From Sedimentisphaerales bacterium (GTDB lineage: Bacteria; Planctomycetota; Phycisphaerae; Sedimentisphaerales; SG8-4), in the NCBI GenBank assembly GCA_016928975.1, contig JAFGJR010000117.1:1-43130 (forward strand): DNA of 43,130 bases. Direction: 5' to 3'. Below the pieces are notes generated by a model that saw nothing but the letters and a program-made list of their open reading frames with translations, made no database searches and was not told the origin of the DNA. Shown here one piece after another: positions 7,994 through 17,400 of this stretch. Within the stretch, counting starts at the first letter, position 1, and each line of letters begins with the position of its first letter. Both the position numbers and the translations under genes were made by a program.

Positions 7994-10021
7994 CTATGGC
8001 TGCTCTTTGATTCGCTGCAACGACCGTTTCGCCGCTTTTACGACGTTCTCCGTCGTGATTCCAAATCCCTCGTAGCAGACCTTCCAGGGCGCCGAGGCGC
8101 CGAAACCGGAGAGCCCGACAAACTCGCCATACTCGCCGAGCCACCGGTGCCAGCCGAAGTCGGTCGCCGCTTCGACCCCTACACGAGCCTTCACGCTCGG
8201 CGGAATCACGGAAGTGCGGTACTTCTCATCCTGTTTCTCGAACAGCGCCCAGCAGGGCATGCTGACCACCTGCGAGGCAATCCCTTCCGCGTCGAGCGTG
8301 CTCGCCGCCTCCATCGCGATCGCAACCTCAGAGCCGCTGGCCAGCAGGATCACGTCGGGCTTGCCCCGGCTGGTGACGACGTACGCTCCGCGGCTGAGGT
8401 TCGCAGCGGAGGCGCACTTGTTCTGATCGATCACCGGAATGTTCTGGCGGCTCAAGAGCAGCGCCACGGGCCGGTCGCGATTCTCCAGGATGTACCGCCA
8501 CGCATAGGCGGTCTCATTGGCATCGGCCGGGCGAATCACGAGCAGATGAGGAATCGAGCGTAGCGCCGCGAAATGCTCCACTGGCTGGTGCGTCGGCCCG
8601 TCTTCGCCCAACCCGATACTGTCGTGCGTGAAGACAAAAATGGTCGGGTATTTCGAGAGCGCCGCGACGCGGACTGCCCCGCGCATGTAGTCGGAGAAGA
8701 CCAGGAAGGTGCCGCCGTAGGCGAGCAACAGCCGCGACAGGGAGATGCCGTTCATGATGGCGCCCATAGCGTGCTCACGGACGCCGTAGCGGATGTACCG
8801 GCCTTCCAAGGCGTTCTTCTGGAAATCCACGGCACCGGCGAACCGTGTATTGTTGGATGGCGTCAGATCCGCTGAGCCGCCCAGGACCAGGGGCAGTTTC
8901 GGCATGAGGGCGTCGAGCACCTTGCCGGAGGCCACACGAGTGGCCACGGCCTGCCCTGCCTCGAACTTGGGGACAATGGCGTCGAGGTCGATCGGCAGAT
9001 TCCCCTCGGCGGCCGCTTTGAACTCCTTCGCCAGACCGGGATGCTCCTTCGCATACTGCGCGAACCGCTTGTCCCACTGCTTCTGGGCCTCTTTGCCCCT
9101 CTCGACCGCTTCGTGCATATGGGCAAGGACCTCCTCGGGGACGTGGAAGTGCTTGTCGGGGTCCCAGCCGAATCGCTTCTTGGTCTTACGAATCTCCTCC
9201 TCGCCGAGCGGGGCGCCGTGGGCCTTGGCGGTATCCTGCATGGTCGGGGCGCCGTAGGCGATGTGCGTGCGGAGCTGGACGATGGACGGCCGACCGATCT
9301 CGCTCTTGGCGTTGATGAGAGCTCGCTCGAAAGCGTCCATATCGTTGCCGTCGCCGTCGACCTTCTGAACGTACCAGCCGTAGGCCTCGAAACGCTTCGC
9401 CCGGTCTTCGGTGAAGGACAGTTCCGTCGGACCGTCGATGCTGATGTGATTGTCGTCGTAGACGACCACGAGGTTGTCCAGGCCCAGGTGTCCGGCAAGC
9501 GAGCAGGCCTCGGAGGACACGCCCTCTTCGAGGTCGCCGTCACCGGCCGTGACGTAGATCTTGTAATCGACGATCGGGAACCCCTCGCGGTTGAAGTGCT
9601 TGGCCAGGTACTTCTGCGCGATGGCCATGCCGATCGCATTGGAGATGCCCTGGCCGAGCGGCCCGGTCGTCGCTTCAATGCCGAGCTCCGGATGATACTC
9701 CGGGTGTCCCGGCGTCTTGCTTTGCCACTGGCGGAACTGCGTGAGGTCCTCCAGGGTGAGGTCATAGCCGGTCAGGTAGAGCAGCGAGTAGAGGAGCATG
9801 CTGCCGTGTCCGCCCGACAGGACAAAGCGGTCGCGATTGTGCCACAGGGGGTCGGCCGGGTTGTATTTCATGTGCCGCATCCAGATGACATATGCCGCCG
9901 GCGCCATCCCCATCGGCATGCCCGGATGGCCCGACTTCGCCTTCTCCACCGCGTCCAGCGTGAGGAATCGAATCGTATTCACGCACAATTCATCAAGTTC
10001 CGACAATCCCGGATGACCCAT
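7994..10021 (-). CDS. tkt: Transketolase
   Basis: 675 residues, the normal length. Transketolase moves two-carbon ketol units between sugar phosphates in the pentose phosphate pathway, using thiamine diphosphate. Visible motifs: SGHPGMPMGMAPAAYVIW near residue 30, FVLSGGHGSMLLYSLLYL near 67, GPLGQGISNAIGMA near 120, and the ThDP/Mg motif GDGDLEEG near 160 ending at Asn in 'YDDNHISIDG'. The pyrimidine-binding half has 'RYIRYGVREHAMGAIMNGI' and 'FVFTHDSIGLGEDGPTHQPVEH'. I chose ATG 10021 over the GTG directly before it (10024), because AGGA lies seven bases before the ATG. The PfkB sugar kinase lies upstream on the same strand, 220 bases away, so they may share a transcript. Confidence 0.97.
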   Translation of the reverse strand: MGHPGLSELDELCVNTIRFLTLDAVEKAKSGHPGMPMGMAPAAYVIWMRHMKYNPADPLWHNRDRFVLSGGHGSMLLYSLLYLTGYDLTLEDLTQFRQWQSKTPGHPEYHPELGIEATTGPLGQGISNAIGMAIAQKYLAKHFNREGFPIVDYKIYVTAGDGDLEEGVSSEACSLAGHLGLDNLVVVYDDNHISIDGPTELSFTEDRAKRFEAYGWYVQKVDGDGNDMDAFERALINAKSEIGRPSIVQLRTHIAYGAPTMQDTAKAHGAPLGEEEIRKTKKRFGWDPDKHFHVPEEVLAHMHEAVERGKEAQKQWDKRFAQYAKEHPGLAKEFKAAAEGNLPIDLDAIVPKFEAGQAVATRVASGKVLDALMPKLPLVLGGSADLTPSNNTRFAGAVDFQKNALEGRYIRYGVREHAMGAIMNGISLSRLLLAYGGTFLVFSDYMRGAVRVAALSKYPTIFVFTHDSIGLGEDGPTHQPVEHFAALRSIPHLLVIRPADANETAYAWRYILENRDRPVALLLSRQNIPVIDQNKCASAANLSRGAYVVTSRGKPDVILLASGSEVAIAMEAASTLDAEGIASQVVSMPCWALFEKQDEKYRTSVIPPSVKARVGVEAATDFGWHRWLGEYGEFVGLSGFGASAPWKVCYEGFGITTENVVKAAKRSLQRIKEQP

Positions 10022-10241
10022 CACTCAATCCTAATCCACAGATATTCATATTCTCTTTCGACCGCAAAACGAAGGCGACAGCATACCAGCCCACGTCCCG
10101 GCTGGCAATCCCTTTGCGCCTGCCCGTGCGTGCTACAAGTGCAGCCAGGTTGCCGCTGCCAGCGATGCACGGGCCGAGCCTTTCAGAAGCTCTCGCCGCG
10201 AGACTTGAGGTCGAGATCCAGAGAGAACCGTCATCTTCCAC

Positions 10242-11321
10242 TCATCGCTTGACACGGGCGTTGCCCTGCCAGATGCTCCAGATCTCCTCCTCGTCGGCCG
10301 GCTGCGCGTAGTCGGTCAGTAGCGTGACGACCAGGGCCCCGGTCGCCCAGCCGAACTGCACCCACCTAGCAGGTTCCCAGCCCCGCAGGATTGCATAGAG
10401 CATACCGCCCACGAAGCCATCGCCGCCACCGATCCGGTCGATCACCCCGATCTCTCGCGGCTCGACGACGTGCCAGTTGCTGCCCTCGGCCATGATCGCG
10501 CCCCACCGATGGCAGTTGGCGTTGACGACCTCTCGCAGAGTCGTCGCAAAGACCGTTGCGCTGGGGTAGGCGCGCTTGACTCGCTCGATCATGGCTTTGA
10601 AGCTGTCGATCTTGCTACCCAGCCCTGTGCCGCCTGCCTCCGGACCTTCGACGCCGAGCGAGAGCTGGAAGTCCTCTTCATTGCCGACGAGCACATCCGC
10701 GACACCGGCGATCTCATGGAAGATTGCATGAAGCTCTTTCTCACGGCCCTTCCAGAACGAGGCCCGGTAGTTGAGGTCGAAGGCAATGCGCGTGCCGTGC
10801 TTTTTGGCGGCGCGGGCAAGCTCCAGGCAGAATGTCCCAGTGTCGGGCGACAGCGCGGCGATGAGCCCAGAGAGATGCACGATCTGGACGCCTTCACGGC
10901 TGAAGATCCGGTCGAGGTCAAAGTCCTTGACGTTGAGCGTTCGGCCCACCTCGCCGGCACGGTCGTTGGACACTCGCGGCCCACGCGAGCCATAGCCACA
11001 ATCGGCCAGGTTGAACTGGTGACGGTAGCCCCAGGGGCCGCCCTGGTCCACTTCCTTGCCCTCATAGTCGATGTGTCGGCTGGCCAGGTCGTCCTTGATG
11101 AAGCGAGCAACCGGGCTGCCCTTGACGAAGGTCGTCAGGATTTTGACGGGCAGACCGAGATGTGAAGACACACTCGCGACATTGCTCTCGGCGCTGGTGG
11201 CCTGCATGGTGAACCGCCGGCTGCAATGGAACGGCTGGCCCGCGTCGGGGGTCAGACGAATGCCCATGCTCGTCGGCACGAGCAACGCGTATTTGCAGTT
11301 CTTCTTGAGTTCGATGCTCAC
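10242..11321 (-). CDS. kdgK: PfkB-family sugar kinase, probably 2-dehydro-3-deoxygluconokinase
   Basis: 359 residues of the ribokinase/PfkB fold. The C-terminal signature DRIGGGDGFVGGML (295-308) carries the catalytic base Asp301; the usual first Gly-Ala is Gly-Gly here. The substrate side has 'FDLNYRASFWKG' (181-192), typical of KDG kinases, and 'IVHLSGLIAALSP' near 147. KDG kinase phosphorylates 2-keto-3-deoxygluconate to KDPG, the entry of uronic acids (pectin, alginate) into the Entner-Doudoroff route. The start is a GTG at 11321 with AAAGGAG six bases upstream. KDPG aldolase is not in the window, so the substrate assignment rests on sequence alone; another sugar kinase specificity is possible. 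Confidence 0.8.
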   Translation of the reverse strand: MSIELKKNCKYALLVPTSMGIRLTPDAGQPFHCSRRFTMQATSAESNVASVSSHLGLPVKILTTFVKGSPVARFIKDDLASRHIDYEGKEVDQGGPWGYRHQFNLADCGYGSRGPRVSNDRAGEVGRTLNVKDFDLDRIFSREGVQIVHLSGLIAALSPDTGTFCLELARAAKKHGTRIAFDLNYRASFWKGREKELHAIFHEIAGVADVLVGNEEDFQLSLGVEGPEAGGTGLGSKIDSFKAMIERVKRAYPSATVFATTLREVVNANCHRWGAIMAEGSNWHVVEPREIGVIDRIGGGDGFVGGMLYAILRGWEPARWVQFGWATGALVVTLLTDYAQPADEEEIWSIWQGNARVKR

Positions 11322-11722
11322 AACGGTCTCCTTTCGATGGCAAGAACGTTTCAGATGTCCCCTTAGATATCAACTGCGGCGAGAGATCGCAAGACCGATC
11401 GGCCAGACGTGCTCCGTGGACCCCCAGAGCAACGCCCGATAGCATCCGCAACGTTCTGGACGCTCGGCCGTCTCTCTCAAGCCCGTACGTGCTTTCGCCG
11501 ATATCTGTGACCGTGTCCGGAGGAAGACCATGCAGGGGCGACCCGCGTGCGTTTTGTGCAAGACGGATGCCGGCACAGGATGATGACTCCCGCCTTGACG
11601 GCAGGGCGTCAGATGGAATAGAACGTGTATGGCATGGGACTTGCGGCTTGGGGTCCCGAAAGCACCGGGATCGGTGATGAAGACGCGGGCCAAAGCTACG
11701 ATGTGTCCAAAGGAAGATGCTC
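11322..11722. other. Divergent intergenic region between kdgK and the LamG-PA14 gene
   Basis: About 400 bases with no gene I can support. It must hold the promoters of both divergent genes. A plausible rightward promoter is at 11595-11624. The ribosome binding sites AAAGGAG (for the kdgK GTG) and AAAGGAAG (for ATG 11723) lie at its two ends. Confidence 0.5.
11595..11624 (+). promoter_or_regulatory. Possible promoter of the LamG-PA14 gene
   Basis: TTGACG (11595-11600) and TAGAAC (11619-11624) are separated by 18 bases, matching the sigma-70 consensus at 5/6 and 4/6. The start codon lies about 100 bases downstream. This is a sequence match only. Confidence 0.3.
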
Positions 11723-14410
11723 ATGTATCGAAAGCTGATGTACCTGCCTTTCCCGGCCCTGGTCGTGGTTCTGGCAGCGGGCACCGTGACGGCCAAGCTC
11801 GTGGCCTACTACCCTCTGAGTGAGGGTGCCGGGACCACCACAGCCGATGTTTCCGGCAACGGACATGACGGCACAATCCAGGGCAAGCCCACGTGGGTGG
11901 ACGGTCCGCCGGGATTTGGCAAGGCGCTGTCATACAATGGCCAGAATCCCGCCGCCGGCTGGGTCAATTGCGGGACATGGAACCCCTCCGCGGGCACTGG
12001 CCAACTCAGCGTGACCTTCTGGGCGAAGTGGGCCGGACCGGTAGGACCGGACAATTGGCAAGGTCTCGTGGGCAAACGGAACGACTGGGACTCCACCGGC
12101 GCGGGGCAGATGTGGGAGTTCGAGATCAGCGCCACCAACAACACCATTTCGTTCTTCCGTGGTGACAGCTACCCGGACTGCGGCGGGCGTGTCCTTGTGA
12201 CAGGCGAGTGGTCGCACGTAGCGGCGACATTCGACGGCACGACCATGGTCTTCTATGTTGACGGTCAGGAGACCGGTCGCGGCGACTTCTCCTTCGGACC
12301 GACGACGGATGCCACCATCACGATCGGCTGCGACAACTCGAGCGGATCGAACTGCTTCAATGGGGTTCTGGACGAGGTGCGCATCTACGATTCGGTGCTG
12401 CCGGCGACGGAGGTCAAGAAGCTGGCGACGCGATTCTGGGCGACCAGACCGAGCCCGGCCGACGGTGCGATCGTCGGCGCCGATTGGACGAGCCTGTCCT
12501 GGACGTCCGGCGCCACAGCGGTCTTTCATGAGATCTACGTCGGGACAAGCTATGAGGATGTGCTCAACGGCACCGGCGGGACATTCCGGGTCAAGCAGGT
12601 GGCCGGGCTCACCATGTACATGATCGGCCTGCCTGGCTTCGCTTATCCCAACGGACTCACCCTCGGTCAAACCTACTACTGGCGCATTGATGAGGTGGAT
12701 CGGGGCGGGACGAAGTACAAGGGCCCGGTTTGGAGCTTCCTCGTGCCCTCCCGAAAGGCCTACAACCCCAGTCCGGCCAATGCCGCACAGTTCGTGGACC
12801 CGAACGCGAAGCTGAGCTGGTCCAGCGGCATGAACGCAATCGTTCACCACGTCTTCTTCGGCGAGAGCTTTGAAGACGCTGACAACGCCACCGAGGGCCT
12901 TGAGGCGACCGAGACCACTTTCGACCCGGGCAGACTTGCGTTTGACAAGACCTACTACTGGAGGGTGGACGAAGTTGACGCGATGCAGGAGACACACAGA
13001 GGAGACATCTGGAGCTTCCGAACGATCTTGCCGGGACTCGGAACGATCACCCAGGAGATCTACGAAAACATGACGGGTGATCTGGCAACCCTCAAGAGCA
13101 GCGCCAACTATCCCGACAACCCGACCTCGACCGCCCAACTGACGTCGTTCGACACTCCAGGCTGGGGTGACGAGAAGGACAACTATGGCGGTCGGATGCA
13201 CGGCTGGCTCCACGTCCCGGTCGCCGGCGAGCATACCTTCTGGGTGGCCTGCGATGACACGGCCGAGTTGTGGCTGAGCACGGACGACGACCCGGCCAAC
13301 GCCCTACTGATTGCCAGCGTGCCCGGCTGGACCGGCGCCCGCGAGTGGGAGAAGTATCCAGAGCAAAAGTCTGCACCGATCCGGCTGGAGGCCGCGCGGT
13401 ACTACATCATGGCCCTGTGGCAGGACGGCATCCTTGGCGATCACTGCGAGGTCTCCTGGCAAGGCCCCGGCGTCCCGGAACAGGAAATCATCCGTGGCAT
13501 CTATCTCCAGCCTTCCGAAGCGGTTTCGGCCTTCGGACCCCAGCCATCCAACAAGGCCACAGCCGTGTTGCAGACCTCCACGTTGAGTTGGAAGGCTGGC
13601 GCCAAGGCCGCATATCACGATGTCTACTTCGGCGACAGCGAACAGGCCATCGCCGACGCCACTCCTTCCACCGCAGGTCTCTACAAGGGTCAGCAGCCCC
13701 TCGACCAAACCACGTTTGGCCCCGGGCCGCTCATCTGGGGCAAGACCTACTACTGGCGTGTCGACGAAGTCAATGACGCCGTCCCGGACAGTCCGTGGAA
13801 GGGCAACGTGTGGAGCTTCACAGCGGCGGACTTCATCGTCGTCGATGACTTTGAGAGTTACACCGACGAGGTGGGAGAGCGGGTCTTTCAGTCCTGGATT
13901 GATGGTTACGGCTACACAGACCCCGTCACTGTGCCGGGCAACGGCACGGGCTCGCTTGTGGGTTACGACCCCGCCTCGGGCAACATCATGGAGACCGTCA
14001 TTGTCCACGGCGGCAGGCAGGCGATGCCGATGGACTACGACAACACCGAGCCGCCCTTCTACAGCGAAGCCAGCAGGACGTGGTCAACGCCGCAGGACTG
14101 GACTATCAATGGCGTGACGGACCTGACGCTTCACTTCCGCGGCAATGCCCCGGGCAACGGCCGGGACTCCCTGTACGTCGTTGTGGAAGACACAAATGGC
14201 CGGTCCGCCATAGCCGCGAATCCCGACCCGGCGGCGGTGCTGGCGACGCAGTGGACCGAGTGGAGAATCCCCCTGACCCAGTTCGCCAGCGCCGGCGTGA
14301 GCATGGCCAGGGTCAAGAGGATGTACATCGGCGTAGGCGACCGCGACGCGCCGAAGCCAGACGGAAGCGGCCGAATCTACATCGACGATATCCGCGTCAC
14401 CAAACCCTGA
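11723..14410 (+). CDS. Exported multidomain surface protein: LamG, FN3-like modules, PA14-like
   Basis: 895 residues. ATG 11723 is preferred over ATG 11717 because AAAGGAAG lies just before it at six-base spacing. Residues below count from ATG 11717. A signal peptide (1-26) ends at TVTA. A LamG/concanavalin-like domain follows (about 27-235: SGNGHDGTI, WSHVAATFDG, VLDEVRIYD). Two FN3-like modules (about 243-345 and 348-437) each end in TYYWR[IV]DEVD. A PA14-like domain spans about 442-598 (GWLHVPVAGEHTFWVACDD, AELWLS). A third module (about 604-704) ends in TYYWRVDEVN. The C-terminal module starts FIVVDDFESYTDEVG and ends GRIYIDDIRVTKP, and looks carbohydrate-binding-like. No enzyme motif is seen; a role in glycan binding or cell-surface attachment is inferred. 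The 3' end converges with the next gene, 34 bases apart. Confidence 0.85.
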   Translation: MYRKLMYLPFPALVVVLAAGTVTAKLVAYYPLSEGAGTTTADVSGNGHDGTIQGKPTWVDGPPGFGKALSYNGQNPAAGWVNCGTWNPSAGTGQLSVTFWAKWAGPVGPDNWQGLVGKRNDWDSTGAGQMWEFEISATNNTISFFRGDSYPDCGGRVLVTGEWSHVAATFDGTTMVFYVDGQETGRGDFSFGPTTDATITIGCDNSSGSNCFNGVLDEVRIYDSVLPATEVKKLATRFWATRPSPADGAIVGADWTSLSWTSGATAVFHEIYVGTSYEDVLNGTGGTFRVKQVAGLTMYMIGLPGFAYPNGLTLGQTYYWRIDEVDRGGTKYKGPVWSFLVPSRKAYNPSPANAAQFVDPNAKLSWSSGMNAIVHHVFFGESFEDADNATEGLEATETTFDPGRLAFDKTYYWRVDEVDAMQETHRGDIWSFRTILPGLGTITQEIYENMTGDLATLKSSANYPDNPTSTAQLTSFDTPGWGDEKDNYGGRMHGWLHVPVAGEHTFWVACDDTAELWLSTDDDPANALLIASVPGWTGAREWEKYPEQKSAPIRLEAARYYIMALWQDGILGDHCEVSWQGPGVPEQEIIRGIYLQPSEAVSAFGPQPSNKATAVLQTSTLSWKAGAKAAYHDVYFGDSEQAIADATPSTAGLYKGQQPLDQTTFGPGPLIWGKTYYWRVDEVNDAVPDSPWKGNVWSFTAADFIVVDDFESYTDEVGERVFQSWIDGYGYTDPVTVPGNGTGSLVGYDPASGNIMETVIVHGGRQAMPMDYDNTEPPFYSEASRTWSTPQDWTINGVTDLTLHFRGNAPGNGRDSLYVVVEDTNGRSAIAANPDPAAVLATQWTEWRIPLTQFASAGVSMARVKRMYIGVGDRDAPKPDGSGRIYIDDIRVTKP

Positions 14411-14444
14411 GGGGCGCAGGCGAACGCCACGGGCGCGACTCCTC

Positions 14445-17400
14445 TCAAGGAGCAGCGGTCGCGCTCAATTCGTAAGCTCCGATATCCACGACGGCCGGGT
14501 AGAGCGGAGCGTCTGCCACACCGGTATCCGGCGTGTCTGCATGATCCACAAAGCGAGGCTGACCATCCAGATCATAAGGCACACGTTCGGCCCGATTGCC
14601 ATTGGCGTTCAGATCATCGTCGTCCATCGGCACAGCAGTGTCGTCTCCAGCATCGACACAAGGCGAGCCCGGTCGCACGTGCAAATCGTCATCTGCGGTG
14701 CCAGCAACATGATCGGCGCCGGCCGGATCCCGGAACCGCGGATCGGTCTCCACGTTCCCTTCGCCCCAGACGATTGTTGCAGCGCCCCTGCGGATAACCC
14801 CGGAGGCGCCGTTCAGCACATCGCAAAAGGACACAGCCAGCTCCGTACTGCTGACGGTCCGCGTCAAGGCGATTTGTGCGAGCGCAGCATCCACGTGATC
14901 CCAGAAGACGCAGTTGGCAACGGTTGCGACGGCGTCGCGCACGGCCAGGGCCTGCCCCGTCTCCTCGCCTTCTGCGACGTTGCGATTGAACGTGCAATTG
15001 GTCAGCAGGGCCGGCCCCCCGGCCAGAGCGACCGCCCCGCCATCGTCGGACGCCATGTTGCCGCTGAAGAGGCTGTTAGTGATCTCCAAGCTCTGACCAG
15101 CGTCGAACACGGCCCCACCCAGGCCGCGGGCGGCATTGCCGAGAAAACGGCAGCCGGTTATTCGAGAATCGCTGGCCTCGGTGCTACAGACGGCTCCGCC
15201 GTCCCCGGACCAGTTCGCGTGGAACGTGCAGTCGATCCACACGGAGTTGCAGTCTTCGCCGAACATGGCGCCTCCCTGCAGACCCGCTTCATTGTCCTGG
15301 AACGTGCAATTGGTCAATGTGGGACTGCTCTCCACGCCGAATACGCCTGCCCCCAGTCCGCCGGCCCAGTTCCGCAGGAATGCGCATTTGGAGAATGTAG
15401 GCCTGGACTGGTAGCAAGAGACTGCGGCCCCCTCGCCCCAGCCGACCAGCCCGTCGCCGGAGAGTTGACCGGCGCGGTTGGCGCGGAAGGTGCACTGCGA
15501 GATCAGCGGATGACTGCGGATCAGACAGAGGCCAGCCCCATCGATCCCATTGCCTGCCGTGATCGTGACCCCCTCGAGCAGGGTCGTGTCATCCACGTCA
15601 CAGGCAATCATCACATGATAGCTATTGTCGGCTCGCGAGGTCTCGTTATAGAGATCATACGAATCCGAGACGATTCTGTCATCGCCCTTCAAGTCGCCAC
15701 TCAGAATGGTCTCATAGGCGGTGATGTCCCGCGCATTCGGATCGGCCTGCGCCAGGCCGGCGTAGCCGCCTCTGAGGGCGATGTGGCTCCTGAACTCGAA
15801 GAAAGCAAGCCGGTCCCCGGCCATCACGTTCCGGCCGGCGTCGGGTTTGTAGACACCCTGGGCGACACGGATCTCGTTGCCGACCTGGGCCACGTCCAGG
15901 GCATCCTGGAGGGTCACAAAGGCGTTCTTCCAGCTCGATCCATCCTTCGTGCCGACCGCCCGCTTGTCCACGTAGATCCGCGTGCGCAGGAAGTTTGCGG
16001 TCAGCGTGTAGTGCGCATCGACCAGGACAGTTGTCTGCGCAGCATTCGGATCGGCAACCCGTCCTGCATCGATGGCACTGCCGGTCCAGCGCAAGAAATG
16101 ATACCCACCGAGCGGTGTGGCAACCAGATCGATCGTCGCGCCGGGCGCGCACCGCACAACGCCCTGCCCGGGGGCAGTCACTTCGCCTCCCGCTGAGGCA
16201 CTGATCGTTAGGGAGCGGTATTCCGTGGACTGGGAGCCCAAATTCATCCAGGCGGTCTCCACGCCGTCACCGTTCCGGGCCTTGACACGGTACGTGTACG
16301 AAGTGTTGGGCGTCAGGCCCGTGTTGAACCAGGTGGTATCAGTAGTCCAGCCGGAATTCATGCCCGCCGTCGTATTCTCACAGAGGTACAGAGTCCCGAC
16401 GGGATTTCCGCCCGTTCCCCACTGGACCTGGATGCTTGCGGCGGTGATCCCTGTGAAGGCCGCCGGGCCTGGCACGTTGGCGTAGGTATACGTGTACAGC
16501 GTGTCGCTGTGAGGAGTGTACGCCGCATCGCCGTTGCGGGCACGGACCCGGAAACCATAGGCGCGATTGGGGAGCAATCCATCACTGGTCCAGAAGGCGT
16601 TGTCCCGCCGCCACGACGAGGTCTGGCCGGTGCTGACATTCTCAAACCACAGGCCCGACTCTCCCTGGGCAAGGTTGGACGGGGTGTTCCGCGACTGCAC
16701 CTGCACACTGCTCGACGTGACGGTCCCCACGACGATCCCCGTGGGCGTTTCGATGGCTGAATAGGTTGAGACGGCGCCGCAATACGCTGTCTCGACGCCA
16801 TCCCCGTTGCGAGCTTTGACACGGTAGGTGTACTTGACGTTGGGCGACAGGCCCGTGTCCAGCCACTGAGTGCTGGTCGTCCAGCCGGAGTTCCTGCCGC
16901 TGACAGTATTCTCGCACCAGTACTGGGTACCGGCCGGGTTCCCGTTGGACCCCCAGCAAGCGCATAGCTGGTTGACGGCCACCCCGGCAAACGTGACGGG
17001 GGTCGGCACAATAGCCAGCGTGTAGACGTTCCCTTCCTTGCTCAATCCGGTGAGGTCGCCATCGCCGTTGCGGGCCTGTGCCCGGAATGTGTACCGCGTG
17101 TTGGGCAATAGCCCATCGCTCGTCCAGTACGCATTTTCCTGCTGCCACGCGGACACCTGGCCGGCGGCGGTGTTCTCCAGTTTCAGGCCCGATTGCCCGC
17201 GTGTCAGACCCGACAGGATGCCACTGGACTTGACCTGAACGCTGGTCGTTGTGATCTGGCCAAACGATACCCCTTCCGGAGTCTCGATGTCCGTGTACTC
17301 GTACCGGATGGGCGAGTACGCAGTCTCATTGCCGTGGCCATCCCTCGCTTTGACGCGGTAGCCGTACTGCTGGTTGGGATTCAGTCCTACATCCGTGTAC

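Noticed and set aside
9041..10252. Long plus-strand open frame opposite transketolase
   Set aside because: It is complementary to a firm tkt frame; its translation has no family features and reflects the high GC of the DNA. Similar long frames lie opposite the GT-C gene, the RND pump and the amidoligase-like gene and were rejected for the same reason.
14439..14452. CTCCT/AGGAG hairpin in the convergent space of the LamG and giant-protein genes
   Set aside because: Only five base pairs, no T-run on either strand and it overlaps the stop codon of the minus-strand gene.
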